Below are positions 1-4,918 of a DNA stretch of 7,227 nucleotides, in pieces (within the stretch, counting starts at the first letter, position 1; each line of letters begins with the position of its first letter). A program made the translations under genes and the position numbers. Source of the DNA: an uncultured Comamonadaceae bacterium (lineage in GTDB: Bacteria > Pseudomonadota > Gammaproteobacteria > Burkholderiales > Burkholderiaceae); NCBI GenBank assembly GCA_946482115.1, contig CAMLQP010000151.1, positions 1 through 7,227 on the forward strand, given 5' to 3'. Under the pieces are notes generated by a model. The model had not been told where the DNA came from, searched no databases, and saw only the letters and a list, made by a program, of their open reading frames with translations.

Positions 1-67
1 TGCGGCGCTCGCGCTTGCCGCGCGGCTCGGCTTCCGGGCTGGGGGGCGGGGTGGGGGAACGGGACAT
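1..67 (-). CDS. N-terminal fragment of a divergent gene, possibly a TetR-type regulator
   Basis: An open frame runs leftward from an ATG at 65-67 to the window edge, giving 22 codons: a Ser/Pro-rich start (MSRSPTPPPSPEAEP) followed by a basic stretch RGKRERR. A disordered Pro-rich lead followed by a basic segment is common just before the first helix of TetR-family DNA-binding domains, but no helix-turn-helix is visible in what remains. The ATG lies only 15 bases from a perfect palindrome in the divergent gap, the usual layout for a regulator that controls itself and its neighbour. No Shine-Dalgarno sequence is evident, so the true start could lie inside the gene. The regulator identity is inference from context. 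That this is coding at all is moderately supported by its position and frame. Confidence 0.4.
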   Translation of the reverse strand, partial: MSRSPTPPPSPEAEPRGKRERR

Positions 68-72
68 GCGAG

Positions 73-101
73 TTAATGACCAATGGGTTATTAACTATAA
101 C
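73..101 (+). promoter_or_regulatory. Candidate promoter for the AEC permease gene
   Basis: TTAATG at 73-78 (3 of 6 to the sigma70 -35 consensus) and TATAAC at 96-101 (5 of 6 to the -10) are 17 bp apart, the optimal spacing. Transcription would begin near 108, leaving a leader of roughly 65 bases before the GTG start at 172. The -10 lies inside the palindrome at 83-105, so a protein bound there would block RNA polymerase. The region is AT-rich against a GC-rich background. Confidence 0.45.
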
Positions 102-105
102 CCAT
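83..105. promoter_or_regulatory. Perfect palindrome, probable operator
   Basis: ATGGGTTAT at 83-91 and ATAACCCAT at 97-105 are exact reverse complements around the 5-base spacer TAACT. Nine-base arms around a short spacer fit the binding site of a dimeric repressor such as TetR or MarR. The site sits between two divergent genes and covers the candidate -10 of the rightward one. It is not followed by a T-run, which argues against a terminator. The binding protein is unknown, with the leftward gene at 1-67 the natural candidate. Confidence 0.55.
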
Positions 106-171
106 GCAGACCCAGGCCGTGTCAAGCGCGGGTAAAGCTCGGCCCGACCGGGCGGCATTAACATCGCCGCC

Positions 172-1128
172 GTGAACGCCTCCGCCAGCCACCCCGTTTT
201 CCAGGCCCTTGCCCCCGTTTTCCTGCTCATCGGCCTGGGTTACCTGGCCGGACGCCTGCAGTGGATACGCGATGCGGCGGTCAAGGACCTTTCCAACCTC
301 GTTTTCCTGCTGCTGATCCCGGCGCTGCTGTTCCGCACCATGAGCGCGGTGCGTTTCCAGGACCTGGACGGCAAGGTGCTGCTGGCCTATTTCGCCGCGG
401 TCTGGCTGCTGTTCTTTGTGGTCGTCTGGCGCCAGGGGCTCGACCGCCGGGGCGTGGCGGTGGCGCTGGCCTCGGTCTTTTCCAACATGGTGATGATAGG
501 CATCGCCCTGATCGAGCTGGCCTATGGCAAGGCGGGCCTGGTCACGCTGCTGACGCTGGTGTCGGTGCATGCGCTGATCCTGCTGACCGGCGCCACGGTG
601 GTCTTCGAGCTGGCGGTGGCCCGCGAGGTGCGCGCCACCGGCGGCCAGCCGCGCCCGCTGCTGCACACGGCGGGGGCGGCGCTGCGCAGCGCTCTGATCC
701 ACCCGATTCCGCTGCCCATTCTCTGCGGGCTGCTGTACGCGCAGTTCGGCGTGCCGCTTCCGGCCGTGGTGGACAAGCCGCTGCAGCTGCTGGGCAGCGC
801 CTTCGGCCCCATCGCGCTGGTGCTGGTGGGCGTGACGATGTCGCGCACGCCGGTGGGGGGGCTGCTGCGCGAGGCGGTGAGCATCAGCCTGGTGAAGAAC
901 CTGGTGCTGCCAGCGCTGGTGTTCGGCAGTGGCTGGCTGCTGGGCGTGCAGGGGTTGGCGCTCACGGTGATGGTGGTGGCTGCCGCGCTGCCCATTGGTG
1001 CCAACGTGTTCCTGTTCTCGCAGCGCTACGAGGTGGCGCAGGACCTGGTCACCGCCAGCGTGGGCGTGTCCACCGGCCTGGCGCTGGTGACGCTCAGCGT
1101 GGTGATGCTGGCCCTGTCGTGGTGGTGA
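172..1128 (+). CDS. AEC-family (auxin efflux carrier-like) permease
   Basis: This 318-residue integral membrane protein has about ten hydrophobic segments in the arrangement of the AEC family (Mem_trans). They start near residues 13, 38, 68, 93, 120, 167, 204, 233, 258 and 293, with a hydrophilic loop around 150-166. Family landmarks include IPALLF (49-54) in the second helix, the Asn-containing segment FSNMVMIGIALIELAYG (103-119), which is the counterpart of the usual N-G-P substrate-path helix, and the C-terminal AALPIGANVF with a Gly/Ser/Thr-rich last helix. Known members export or import organic anions such as malate or malonate. The substrate here cannot be read from sequence. The start is a GTG at 172 without a clear Shine-Dalgarno. 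It is kept because the first helix begins at residue 13, as in homologues. The gene is divergent from a possible regulator and followed 18 bases later by the DUF486 gene. Confidence 0.88.
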   Translation: MNASASHPVFQALAPVFLLIGLGYLAGRLQWIRDAAVKDLSNLVFLLLIPALLFRTMSAVRFQDLDGKVLLAYFAAVWLLFFVVVWRQGLDRRGVAVALASVFSNMVMIGIALIELAYGKAGLVTLLTLVSVHALILLTGATVVFELAVAREVRATGGQPRPLLHTAGAALRSALIHPIPLPILCGLLYAQFGVPLPAVVDKPLQLLGSAFGPIALVLVGVTMSRTPVGGLLREAVSISLVKNLVLPALVFGSGWLLGVQGLALTVMVVAAALPIGANVFLFSQRYEVAQDLVTASVGVSTGLALVTLSVVMLALSWW

Positions 1129-1146
1129 AGCCCTGAAAGAAGCCGT

Positions 1147-1509
1147 ATGTCCTTCCTGACCCAGTTGCCCGTGCCGCTGCAGACCATCGGTCTGCTGATC
1201 GCCTCCAACATCTTCATGACCTTCGCGTGGTATGGCCACCTGCGCAGCCATGCCACCTCGCCGTGGCTGGTGGCCGCGCTGGTCAGCTGGGGCATCGCGC
1301 TGTTCGAATACCTGCTGCAGGTGCCGGCCAACCGTATCGGCCACACCCAGTTCAGCGTGGCCCAGCTCAAGATCATGCAGGAGGTGATCACGCTGAGCGT
1401 GTTCGTGCCCTTCGCGGTGTTCTACCTGAAGGAGCCGATCAAGCTCGACTACCTCTGGGCCGGCCTGTGCATGGTGGGCGCGGTCTATTTCATGTTCAGG
1501 AGCAACTGA
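1147..1509 (+). CDS. DUF486 / DMT-like small membrane protein
   Basis: This is a 120-residue protein with four hydrophobic segments (about 11-28, 40-58, 77-94, 102-117), the size and topology of the DUF486 family, a group of uncharacterised four-helix proteins related to small drug/metabolite transporters. The recognisable signature blocks are MTFAWYGHL (24-32), EYLLQVPANRIG (54-65), the QLK(I)MQEVITL block (73-83) and YLKEP (93-97). Small multidrug-resistance-like proteins of this size work as dimers, but no activity is established for DUF486. A purine-rich GAAAGAAG at 1135-1142 can serve as ribosome binding site. Only 18 bases separate it from the permease stop, so the two are probably cotranscribed. 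Family assignment is firm and function unknown. Confidence 0.88.
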   Translation: MSFLTQLPVPLQTIGLLIASNIFMTFAWYGHLRSHATSPWLVAALVSWGIALFEYLLQVPANRIGHTQFSVAQLKIMQEVITLSVFVPFAVFYLKEPIKLDYLWAGLCMVGAVYFMFRSN

Positions 1510-1512
1510 GCC

Positions 1513-1585
1513 CCCACACTCCCCCGCGGCGTGTGGGTCGCTGCCGAGGGGGCTGACCTGCCTCGGGGCGGCCCGGCGGCAGGTC
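1513..1585. terminator. Two hairpins in a convergent gap, possible bidirectional terminator
   Basis: Two GC-rich stems lie between the ends of the rightward DUF486 gene and the leftward TM2 gene. The first pairs CCCACAC (1513-1519) with GTGTGGG (1531-1537) across an 11-base loop. The second pairs GACCTGCC (1555-1562) with GGCAGGTC (1578-1585). Neither is followed by a T-run on either strand, so if they terminate transcription they would need Rho or act as 3'-end stabilisers. Position between converging genes is the main argument. Confidence 0.35.
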
Positions 1586-1599
1586 GCCCTTCGCCTGGG

Positions 1600-2055
1600 C
1601 TACTGGCTGATCTTGCGCGCCTCTTCGATCTGGTATTCGAAGTAGCGCTGGAAGCTGAACGCCAGGCTGCCCATCAGCGACGCCGCGCCCAGCAGCAGCG
1701 ACAGCACGATGGCGCCCACGGTCAGCCAGCTGGTGCCGCCGGCCGGCGCGTCGGGGGACTGCGGGTTGTGGCGCGCGTTCCAGCGCTCGCGGTCGGTCAG
1801 CGCGTAGACGATGGCGGTCAGGCAGGTGGACGCCACGGTGAAGCCCAGCAGCGGAATCAGCAGCCAGGCAAGCTGGTCGTCCTGGCCCAGGGCCAGCGCC
1901 CGTTCCACGCCCCAGATGCCCAGCGCGGTGGGAATGGGCAGCAGCCAGCCGATCCAGTCGCCCAGGCCGTGCAGGTAGAAACGGTGAAAACCCAGCGGGC
2001 CGCCCAGCAAGGCCAGCCAGGTGGCAAGGGTCTTGGATCGGGGCCGGCGGCTCAT
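1600..2055 (-). CDS. TM2-domain membrane protein
   Basis: The 151-residue product begins MSRRPRSKTLATWLALLGG and carries a TM2 domain at about residues 8-40. It includes the characteristic GGPLGFHRFYL block (18-28), in which Gly-x-x-Gly-x-His-Arg-Phe-Tyr leads into the second helix. Further hydrophobic stretches follow at about 64-86 and 111-135, so four membrane segments are likely, with a polar linker (87-109). The C-terminus is helical and charged. TM2 proteins are widespread in bacteria without an agreed molecular role. The ATG at 2053-2055 overlaps the stop of the upstream acetyltransferase gene (ATGA), which fixes the start and implies translational coupling. Earlier in-frame starts lie inside the acetyltransferase coding region and would prepend non-conserved sequence. 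Function is not known. Confidence 0.82.
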   Translation of the reverse strand: MSRRPRSKTLATWLALLGGPLGFHRFYLHGLGDWIGWLLPIPTALGIWGVERALALGQDDQLAWLLIPLLGFTVASTCLTAIVYALTDRERWNARHNPQSPDAPAGGTSWLTVGAIVLSLLLGAASLMGSLAFSFQRYFEYQIEEARKISQ

Positions 2056-2579
2056 TCCGGCCGGGTGCTGTCGCCCGCACCCAGGGTCTTTTCCATGATG
2101 ACGATGTCCAGCCAGCGGTCGAACTTCCAGCCGCACGAGGCCACCGTGCCCACGAGCGTGAAGCCCAGTGCGCGGTGCACGCCGACGGATCCGGCGTTGT
2201 TCGAGTCGCCAATCACGGCCATCACCTTGCGTGTGCCGCCGCGCTCCAGCTGAGCCAGCAGCTCGGTCAGTAGCGCTCGGCCCAGCCCCTTGCCGGCCGC
2301 TTCGGGCGCCATGTAGATCGAGTCTTCCACCGAAAACCGATAGGCGGGGCGCGGCTTGAACCAGTTGCCGTAGGCGTAACCCAGCACCTGGCCGTCCTGT
2401 TCCACCACCAGCCAGGGCAGGTTCTTGCCCAGCACGTCGGCGCGGCGGGCGGCCATTTCGGCCTCGGTGGGCGGCGTGGTCTCGAAGGTGCCGGTGCCGT
2501 TGAGCACGTGGTGGCCGTAGATGCGGGTGATGGCCGGGAGGTCGGCCTCGGTGGACGGGCGAATCAGGGGGGAGGACAT
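2052..2579 (-). CDS. GNAT N-acetyltransferase, phosphinothricin/methionine-sulfoximine type
   Basis: The 175-residue protein has a complete GNAT fold. The N-terminal strand LIRPSTEADLPAITRIYGHH (5-24) and the ETTPPT segment (33-38) match the phosphinothricin acetyltransferase (Pat/Bar/MddA-like) subgroup. So do YAYGNWFKPRPAYRFSVEDSI near 68-88, the acetyl-CoA pyrophosphate loop AAGKGLG (94-100), AVIGDSNNAGSV (121-132) and the HRALGF helix (135-140). Such enzymes acetylate free amino groups of methionine sulfoximine, methionine sulfone or phosphinothricin in the cytoplasm. The natural substrate here is not determined. Start at 2579 is chosen because the conserved domain begins four residues later. 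An in-frame start at 2642 would lie in the divergent ribosomal leader. No Shine-Dalgarno precedes the ATG, and a candidate -10 ends nine bases upstream of it. The gene overlaps the TM2 gene by four bases. Confidence 0.9.
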   Translation of the reverse strand: MSSPLIRPSTEADLPAITRIYGHHVLNGTGTFETTPPTEAEMAARRADVLGKNLPWLVVEQDGQVLGYAYGNWFKPRPAYRFSVEDSIYMAPEAAGKGLGRALLTELLAQLERGGTRKVMAVIGDSNNAGSVGVHRALGFTLVGTVASCGWKFDRWLDIVIMEKTLGAGDSTRPE

Positions 2580-2586
2580 GGCAGGG

Positions 2587-2599
2587 TATAATGCAGGGC
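2587..2599 (+). promoter_or_regulatory. Main promoter of the rpsP-rimM-trmD-rplS operon
   Basis: A consensus -10 TATAAT stands at 2587-2592, with transcription expected to start near 2599. At the best spacing the -35 region (2564-2569, TCAGGG) is poor, so activity must rely on the perfect -10 or an upstream factor. The sequence after the -10, GCAGGGCTTTGC, resembles that after the second promoter at 4384-4389. The GC-rich stretch between -10 and start is the type of discriminator associated with stringent control. Confidence 0.7.
2588..2593 (-). promoter_or_regulatory. Candidate opposite-strand -10 for the acetyltransferase gene
   Basis: Read leftward, the same AT patch gives CATTAT (2593 down to 2588), matching 4 of 6 consensus -10 bases including the critical second A and last T. 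Transcription would then begin about 2579-2581, at or just before the acetyltransferase ATG, producing a leaderless message. No good -35 is seen. The idea is inference, supported by the absence of a Shine-Dalgarno. Confidence 0.35.
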
Positions 2600-2704
2600 T
2601 TTGCAGCGTTTCGCTGACCGGGTGGTCAGTCGTGTGTCTCAAGCGTTGCGAAATTCAGGTTGGCCAACACAAAACAGGTCGCCTGACCACCCGAAGGATA
2701 AATC
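2599..2704 (+). promoter_or_regulatory. Structured 5' leader of rpsP
   Basis: The leader of about 106 bases can fold in two exclusive ways. CTGACC (2614-2619) pairs with GGTCAG (2624-2629) across a GGGT loop. Alternatively CGGGTGGTCAG (2619-2629) pairs perfectly over 11 bp with CTGACCACCCG (2683-2693). The second fold ends on the first base of the ribosome binding site GAAGGA (2693-2698). A short hairpin CAGG/CCTG (2675-2678 with 2682-2685) competes with the downstream arm. A 10-bp palindrome GTTGGCCAAC lies at 2659-2668. Regulation of S16 synthesis through this leader is inferred. Confidence 0.5.
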
Positions 2705-2956
2705 ATGGTCGTCATTCGACTCGCCCGTGGCGGTGCCAAGGCCCGTCCGTTCTACAGCATCGTGGTCGCCGACAAGCGCGACCGCCGCGATGGCCGCTTC
2801 ATCGAGCGCATCGGTTTCTACAACCCCCTGGCCAAGGGCGGCGAGGAAACCCTGCGCATCGCCACCGACCGCCTGACCTACTGGACCGGCGTGGGTGCCC
2901 AGCCGTCCGAGACCGTCCAGCGTCTGATCAAGCAAGGCGCCGCCAAGGCCGCCTGA
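2705..2956 (+). CDS. rpsP: 30S ribosomal protein S16
   Basis: The 83-residue basic protein is S16, an assembly protein of the small subunit that binds the 5' domain of 16S rRNA. E. coli S16 has 82 residues. The N-terminal [20 protein letters not shown] and the blocks [21 protein letters not shown] (21-41) and [12 protein letters not shown] (57-68) are the family signature. The ATG at 2705 has a good Shine-Dalgarno, GAAGGA at 2693-2698. It is the first gene of the operon with rimM, trmD and rplS, the standard proteobacterial order. The long structured leader upstream and the hairpin just after its stop suggest that its output is set separately from that of rimM. Confidence 0.98.
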   Translation: MVVIRLARGGAKARPFYSIVVADKRDRRDGRFIERIGFYNPLAKGGEETLRIATDRLTYWTGVGAQPSETVQRLIKQGAAKAA

Positions 2957-2963
2957 TCGCCAT

Positions 2964-2984
2964 CCCGGATCGTCCCGATCCGGG
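2964..2984 (+). terminator. Strong rpsP-rimM intercistronic hairpin (attenuator or 3'-end stabiliser)
   Basis: CCCGGATCG (2964-2972) and CGATCCGGG (2976-2984) form a perfect 9-bp stem with a 3-base loop, extendable by one wobble pair. It begins 8 bases after the rpsP stop and ends 19 bases before the rimM ATG. Only GTTG follows, not a T-run, so full intrinsic termination is unlikely. Partial attenuation, 3'-end protection of rpsP mRNA or reduction of rimM translation are the plausible roles. Confidence 0.6.
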
Positions 2985-3003
2985 GTTGCAGACGCTCCCC
3001 CGC

Positions 3004-3585
3004 ATGCTGCCCGGACTCACCCCCGCCGAACTGCCCGGTGACGCGGTCGAGATCGGGCGCATCGCCGAAGCCTGGGGCGTCAAGGGCTGGTTCAAGCTGC
3101 ATTCGCACAGCGCCGACCCGCAAGCCCTGTCCTATTCCCAGCACTGGTTCCTGCAGCCTCCCGAGGGCCGTTTCGCCCGAGGGTTCGACGCCTTTTCCGG
3201 TTGCGTCACCGTCGAGGTCGGCGAGGTCAAGCCACACGCCGACACGCTGGTCGCCCGCCTCGAGGGCCTGAGCGATCGCAACGGCGCCGAAGCGCTCAAG
3301 GGTGCGCGCATCTTCATCTCGCGTGCCGCCTTCCCTGAAACCGGGGACGACAACGAGTTCTACTGGGTCGACCTGATCGGCCTGGAGGTGGTCAACCGCG
3401 AGGGCCTGGCCCTGGGCGTGGTGACCGACCTGCTGCCCACCGGCCCGCATTCGGTGCTGGTGCTGGAGCACCCGCTGCCGGACGGCAAGACCGGTGAACG
3501 CCTGATCCCCTTCGTCTCGGTGTACGTGGACGCCGTGGACCGCGTCGCGCGGCGCATCACTGTCGACTGGCAGCCCGACTATTGA
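3004..3585 (+). CDS. rimM: 16S rRNA processing / ribosome maturation factor RimM
   Basis: The 193-residue protein helps mature the 30S head and binds S19. E. coli RimM has 182 residues. The N-terminal beta-barrel domain starts at [18 protein letters not shown] (15-32) and includes the [15 protein letters not shown] stretch (86-100) with the usual D-R-N-x-A-E-x-L motif. The C-terminal PRC domain opens with [13 protein letters not shown] (118-130), containing the aromatic pair (FYW) needed for ribosome binding in E. coli. It continues through GPHSVLVLE (147-155), RLIPF (166-170) and the terminal ITVDW (185-189). The ATG at 3004 has no Shine-Dalgarno. The nearest G-run is held in the preceding hairpin. 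This fits low translation relative to S16, as documented for E. coli. An in-frame TTG at 2986 cannot be excluded as start. Confidence 0.96.
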   Translation: MLPGLTPAELPGDAVEIGRIAEAWGVKGWFKLHSHSADPQALSYSQHWFLQPPEGRFARGFDAFSGCVTVEVGEVKPHADTLVARLEGLSDRNGAEALKGARIFISRAAFPETGDDNEFYWVDLIGLEVVNREGLALGVVTDLLPTGPHSVLVLEHPLPDGKTGERLIPFVSVYVDAVDRVARRITVDWQPDY

Positions 3586-3595
3586 GGCCAAAGCC

Positions 3596-4378
3596 ATGCG
3601 CTTTGACGTCCTCACCCTGTTTCCCGAACTGTTCCAGCCCTTCCTGGGCAGCGGCATCACGCGCCGCGCTTTCGAGTCCGGCCAGGTGGACGTGCGGCTG
3701 TGGAACCCGCGCGATTTCGCCGATGGCAACTACCGCCGCGTGGATGACCGCCCCTTCGGTGGCGGGCCCGGTATGGTCATGATGGTGGAGCCGCTGGCGC
3801 GCTGCCTCGCGGCCGTGCGGGCCGAGCGCGCCGAGCCCGACGCCGCGCGCGCGCCCGTGGTGTGGTTCTCGCCCATCGGCCGACGGATCGACCATGCCGG
3901 CGTCGAGGCCCGGGCGGCCGATCCCCGCGGTGCCATCCTGGTCTGCGGCCGCTATGAGGGCGTGGACCAGCGTTTCATCGACACCTACGTGGACGAGCAG
4001 CTCAGCCTGGGCGACTTCGTGCTGTCGGGTGGCGAGATTCCGGCCATGGCCTTGCTCGATGCGGTCGCGCGGCTGCAGCCCGGCGTGCTGAACGACGCCG
4101 GCAGCCACCAGCAGGACAGCTTCAACCCTGCGCTCGACGGCCTGCTGGACTGCCCGCACTACACCCGGCCCGAGGTCTGGCAGGGCCCCGAAGGCCCGCA
4201 ACCCGTGCCCGACGTGCTGCTGTCGGGCCACCATGCCGAGATCGAGCGCCACCGCCGCCGCGAGCGCCTGGCCCTCACCGCCACCCACCGGCCCGACGTG
4301 CTGGCGGCGGTACGGGCGGCCGGCGGCCTGTCGCCCGCCGACGAGGCCTGGCTGCGCCAATTGGCCGATAGCCGATAA
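3596..4378 (+). CDS. trmD: tRNA (guanine-N1-)-methyltransferase
   Basis: TrmD methylates G37 of tRNAs reading CNN codons, using S-adenosylmethionine, to prevent +1 frameshifting. The 260-residue protein is full length. It starts [13 protein letters not shown], then [16 protein letters not shown] (47-62), the trefoil-knot loops FSPIGR (91-96), [13 protein letters not shown] (117-129) and [12 protein letters not shown] (136-147), and the linker ending QQDSF, where Asp174 corresponds to the catalytic Asp of E. coli. Next comes [11 protein letters not shown] (182-192), then the C-terminal tRNA-binding domain with LLSGHHAEI (208-216). One variation is that the first knot loop reads SPIGR where most homologues have SPQGR. 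A GAGG Shine-Dalgarno (3584-3587) overlaps the rimM stop 8 bases before the ATG, implying coupling. The promoter for rplS is embedded in its last codons. Confidence 0.98.
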   Translation: MRFDVLTLFPELFQPFLGSGITRRAFESGQVDVRLWNPRDFADGNYRRVDDRPFGGGPGMVMMVEPLARCLAAVRAERAEPDAARAPVVWFSPIGRRIDHAGVEARAADPRGAILVCGRYEGVDQRFIDTYVDEQLSLGDFVLSGGEIPAMALLDAVARLQPGVLNDAGSHQQDSFNPALDGLLDCPHYTRPEVWQGPEGPQPVPDVLLSGHHAEIERHRRRERLALTATHRPDVLAAVRAAGGLSPADEAWLRQLADSR

Positions 4379-4389
4379 AGCGTTATAAT
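4361..4389 (+). promoter_or_regulatory. Internal promoter for rplS, within the 3' end of trmD
   Basis: TTGGCC (4361-4366, 4 of 6 to -35) and TATAAT (4384-4389, perfect -10) are separated by exactly 17 bp. Transcription should start near 4396, giving a leader of about 100 bases. The -35 lies in trmD codons and the -10 just after its stop. The sequence after the -10, CAAAGGCTTTTC, parallels that of the rpsP promoter. This would let L19 be made in excess of TrmD. Confidence 0.7.
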
Positions 4390-4424
4390 CAAAGGCTTTT
4401 CGGTCCTCTGTTCGGCCGCCTTGA

Positions 4425-4450
4425 CCATGCCCCCGGTCTTTCGGGGATGG
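4425..4450 (+). promoter_or_regulatory. Hairpin in the rplS leader
   Basis: CCAT (4425-4428) and CCCCG (4431-4435) pair with CGGGG (4442-4446) and ATGG (4447-4450). The loop is GTCTTT and a 2-base GC bulge sits on the 5' side. The hairpin lies mid-leader between the internal promoter and the rplS start. A further outer pairing of AAAGGC (4391-4396) with GCCTTT (4458-4463) could enclose it. A role in L19 control is inferred only. Confidence 0.4.
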
Positions 4451-4498
4451 ATTCGGGGCCTTTAGTGCAGCGCGAACACGACTGTTTCACAGGAAGTC

Positions 4499-4855
4499 AT
4501 GAATCTGATCCAGACCCTCGAGCAGGAAGAAATTGCTCGTCTGAACAAGGAAATCCCCGCGTTCGCCCCCGGCGACACCGTGATCGTCAGCGTGAACGTG
4601 GTTGAAGGCAACCGCAAGCGCGTGCAGGCCTACGAAGGCGTGGTGATCGCCAAGCGCAACCGCGGCCTGAACTCCAGCTTCATCGTCCGCAAGATCTCCA
4701 ACGGCGAAGGCGTCGAGCGTACCTTCCCGCTGTACAGCCCCCGCATCGCCAAGATCGAGGTCAAGCGCCGCGGTGACGTGCGCCGCGCCAAGCTGTACTA
4801 CCTGCGTGACCGCAGCGGCAAGTCGGCCCGCATCAAGGAAAAGCTGGGCGCCTGA
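4499..4855 (+). CDS. rplS: 50S ribosomal protein L19
   Basis: The 118-residue basic protein is L19, which sits at the 30S-50S interface and forms intersubunit bridges. E. coli L19 has 115 residues. The family blocks are [20 protein letters not shown] (22-41), [20 protein letters not shown] (42-61) and the [19 protein letters not shown] region (73-91). The C-terminal [18 protein letters not shown] segment follows. The ATG is preceded by AGGAAG at 4491-4496. It is the last gene of the rpsP operon, but the 120-base gap after trmD contains its own promoter and a leader hairpin. It ends 23 bases before a classic terminator. Confidence 0.98.
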   Translation: MNLIQTLEQEEIARLNKEIPAFAPGDTVIVSVNVVEGNRKRVQAYEGVVIAKRNRGLNSSFIVRKISNGEGVERTFPLYSPRIAKIEVKRRGDVRRAKLYYLRDRSGKSARIKEKLGA

Positions 4856-4877
4856 TCGGGCCTCCGGTTCTCCAGCC

Positions 4878-4904
4878 AAAAAGGCCGCGCATGCGGCCTT
4901 TTTT
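4878..4904. terminator. Bidirectional intrinsic terminator between rplS and lapB
   Basis: GGCCGC (4883-4888) pairs with GCGGCC (4893-4898) across a GCAT loop. The stem is preceded by AAAAA (4878-4882) and followed by TTTTTT (4899-4904). The A- and T-runs extend the stem and give a terminal U-tract on both strands. It therefore ends rightward transcription of the rpsP operon and leftward transcription of the lapB operon, whose stop codon lies 15 bases away. Confidence 0.93.
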
Positions 4905-4918
4905 GTTGCCTGTCAGCG

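Noticed and set aside
91..1344. Long leftward open frame opposite the permease gene
   Set aside because: Its product is rich in His, Gln, Arg and Ala with no domain, typical of the antisense frame of GC-rich coding DNA. The permease on the other strand is clearly real.
2580..2642. Earlier start for the acetyltransferase gene
   Set aside because: The added residues would be encoded in the divergent rpsP promoter and leader, and the GNAT domain begins right after the 2579 start.
2521..3003. Upstream extension of the rimM frame through rpsP
   Set aside because: This part overlaps the whole rpsP gene in another frame and shows no family similarity. The RimM homology starts only after 3004.
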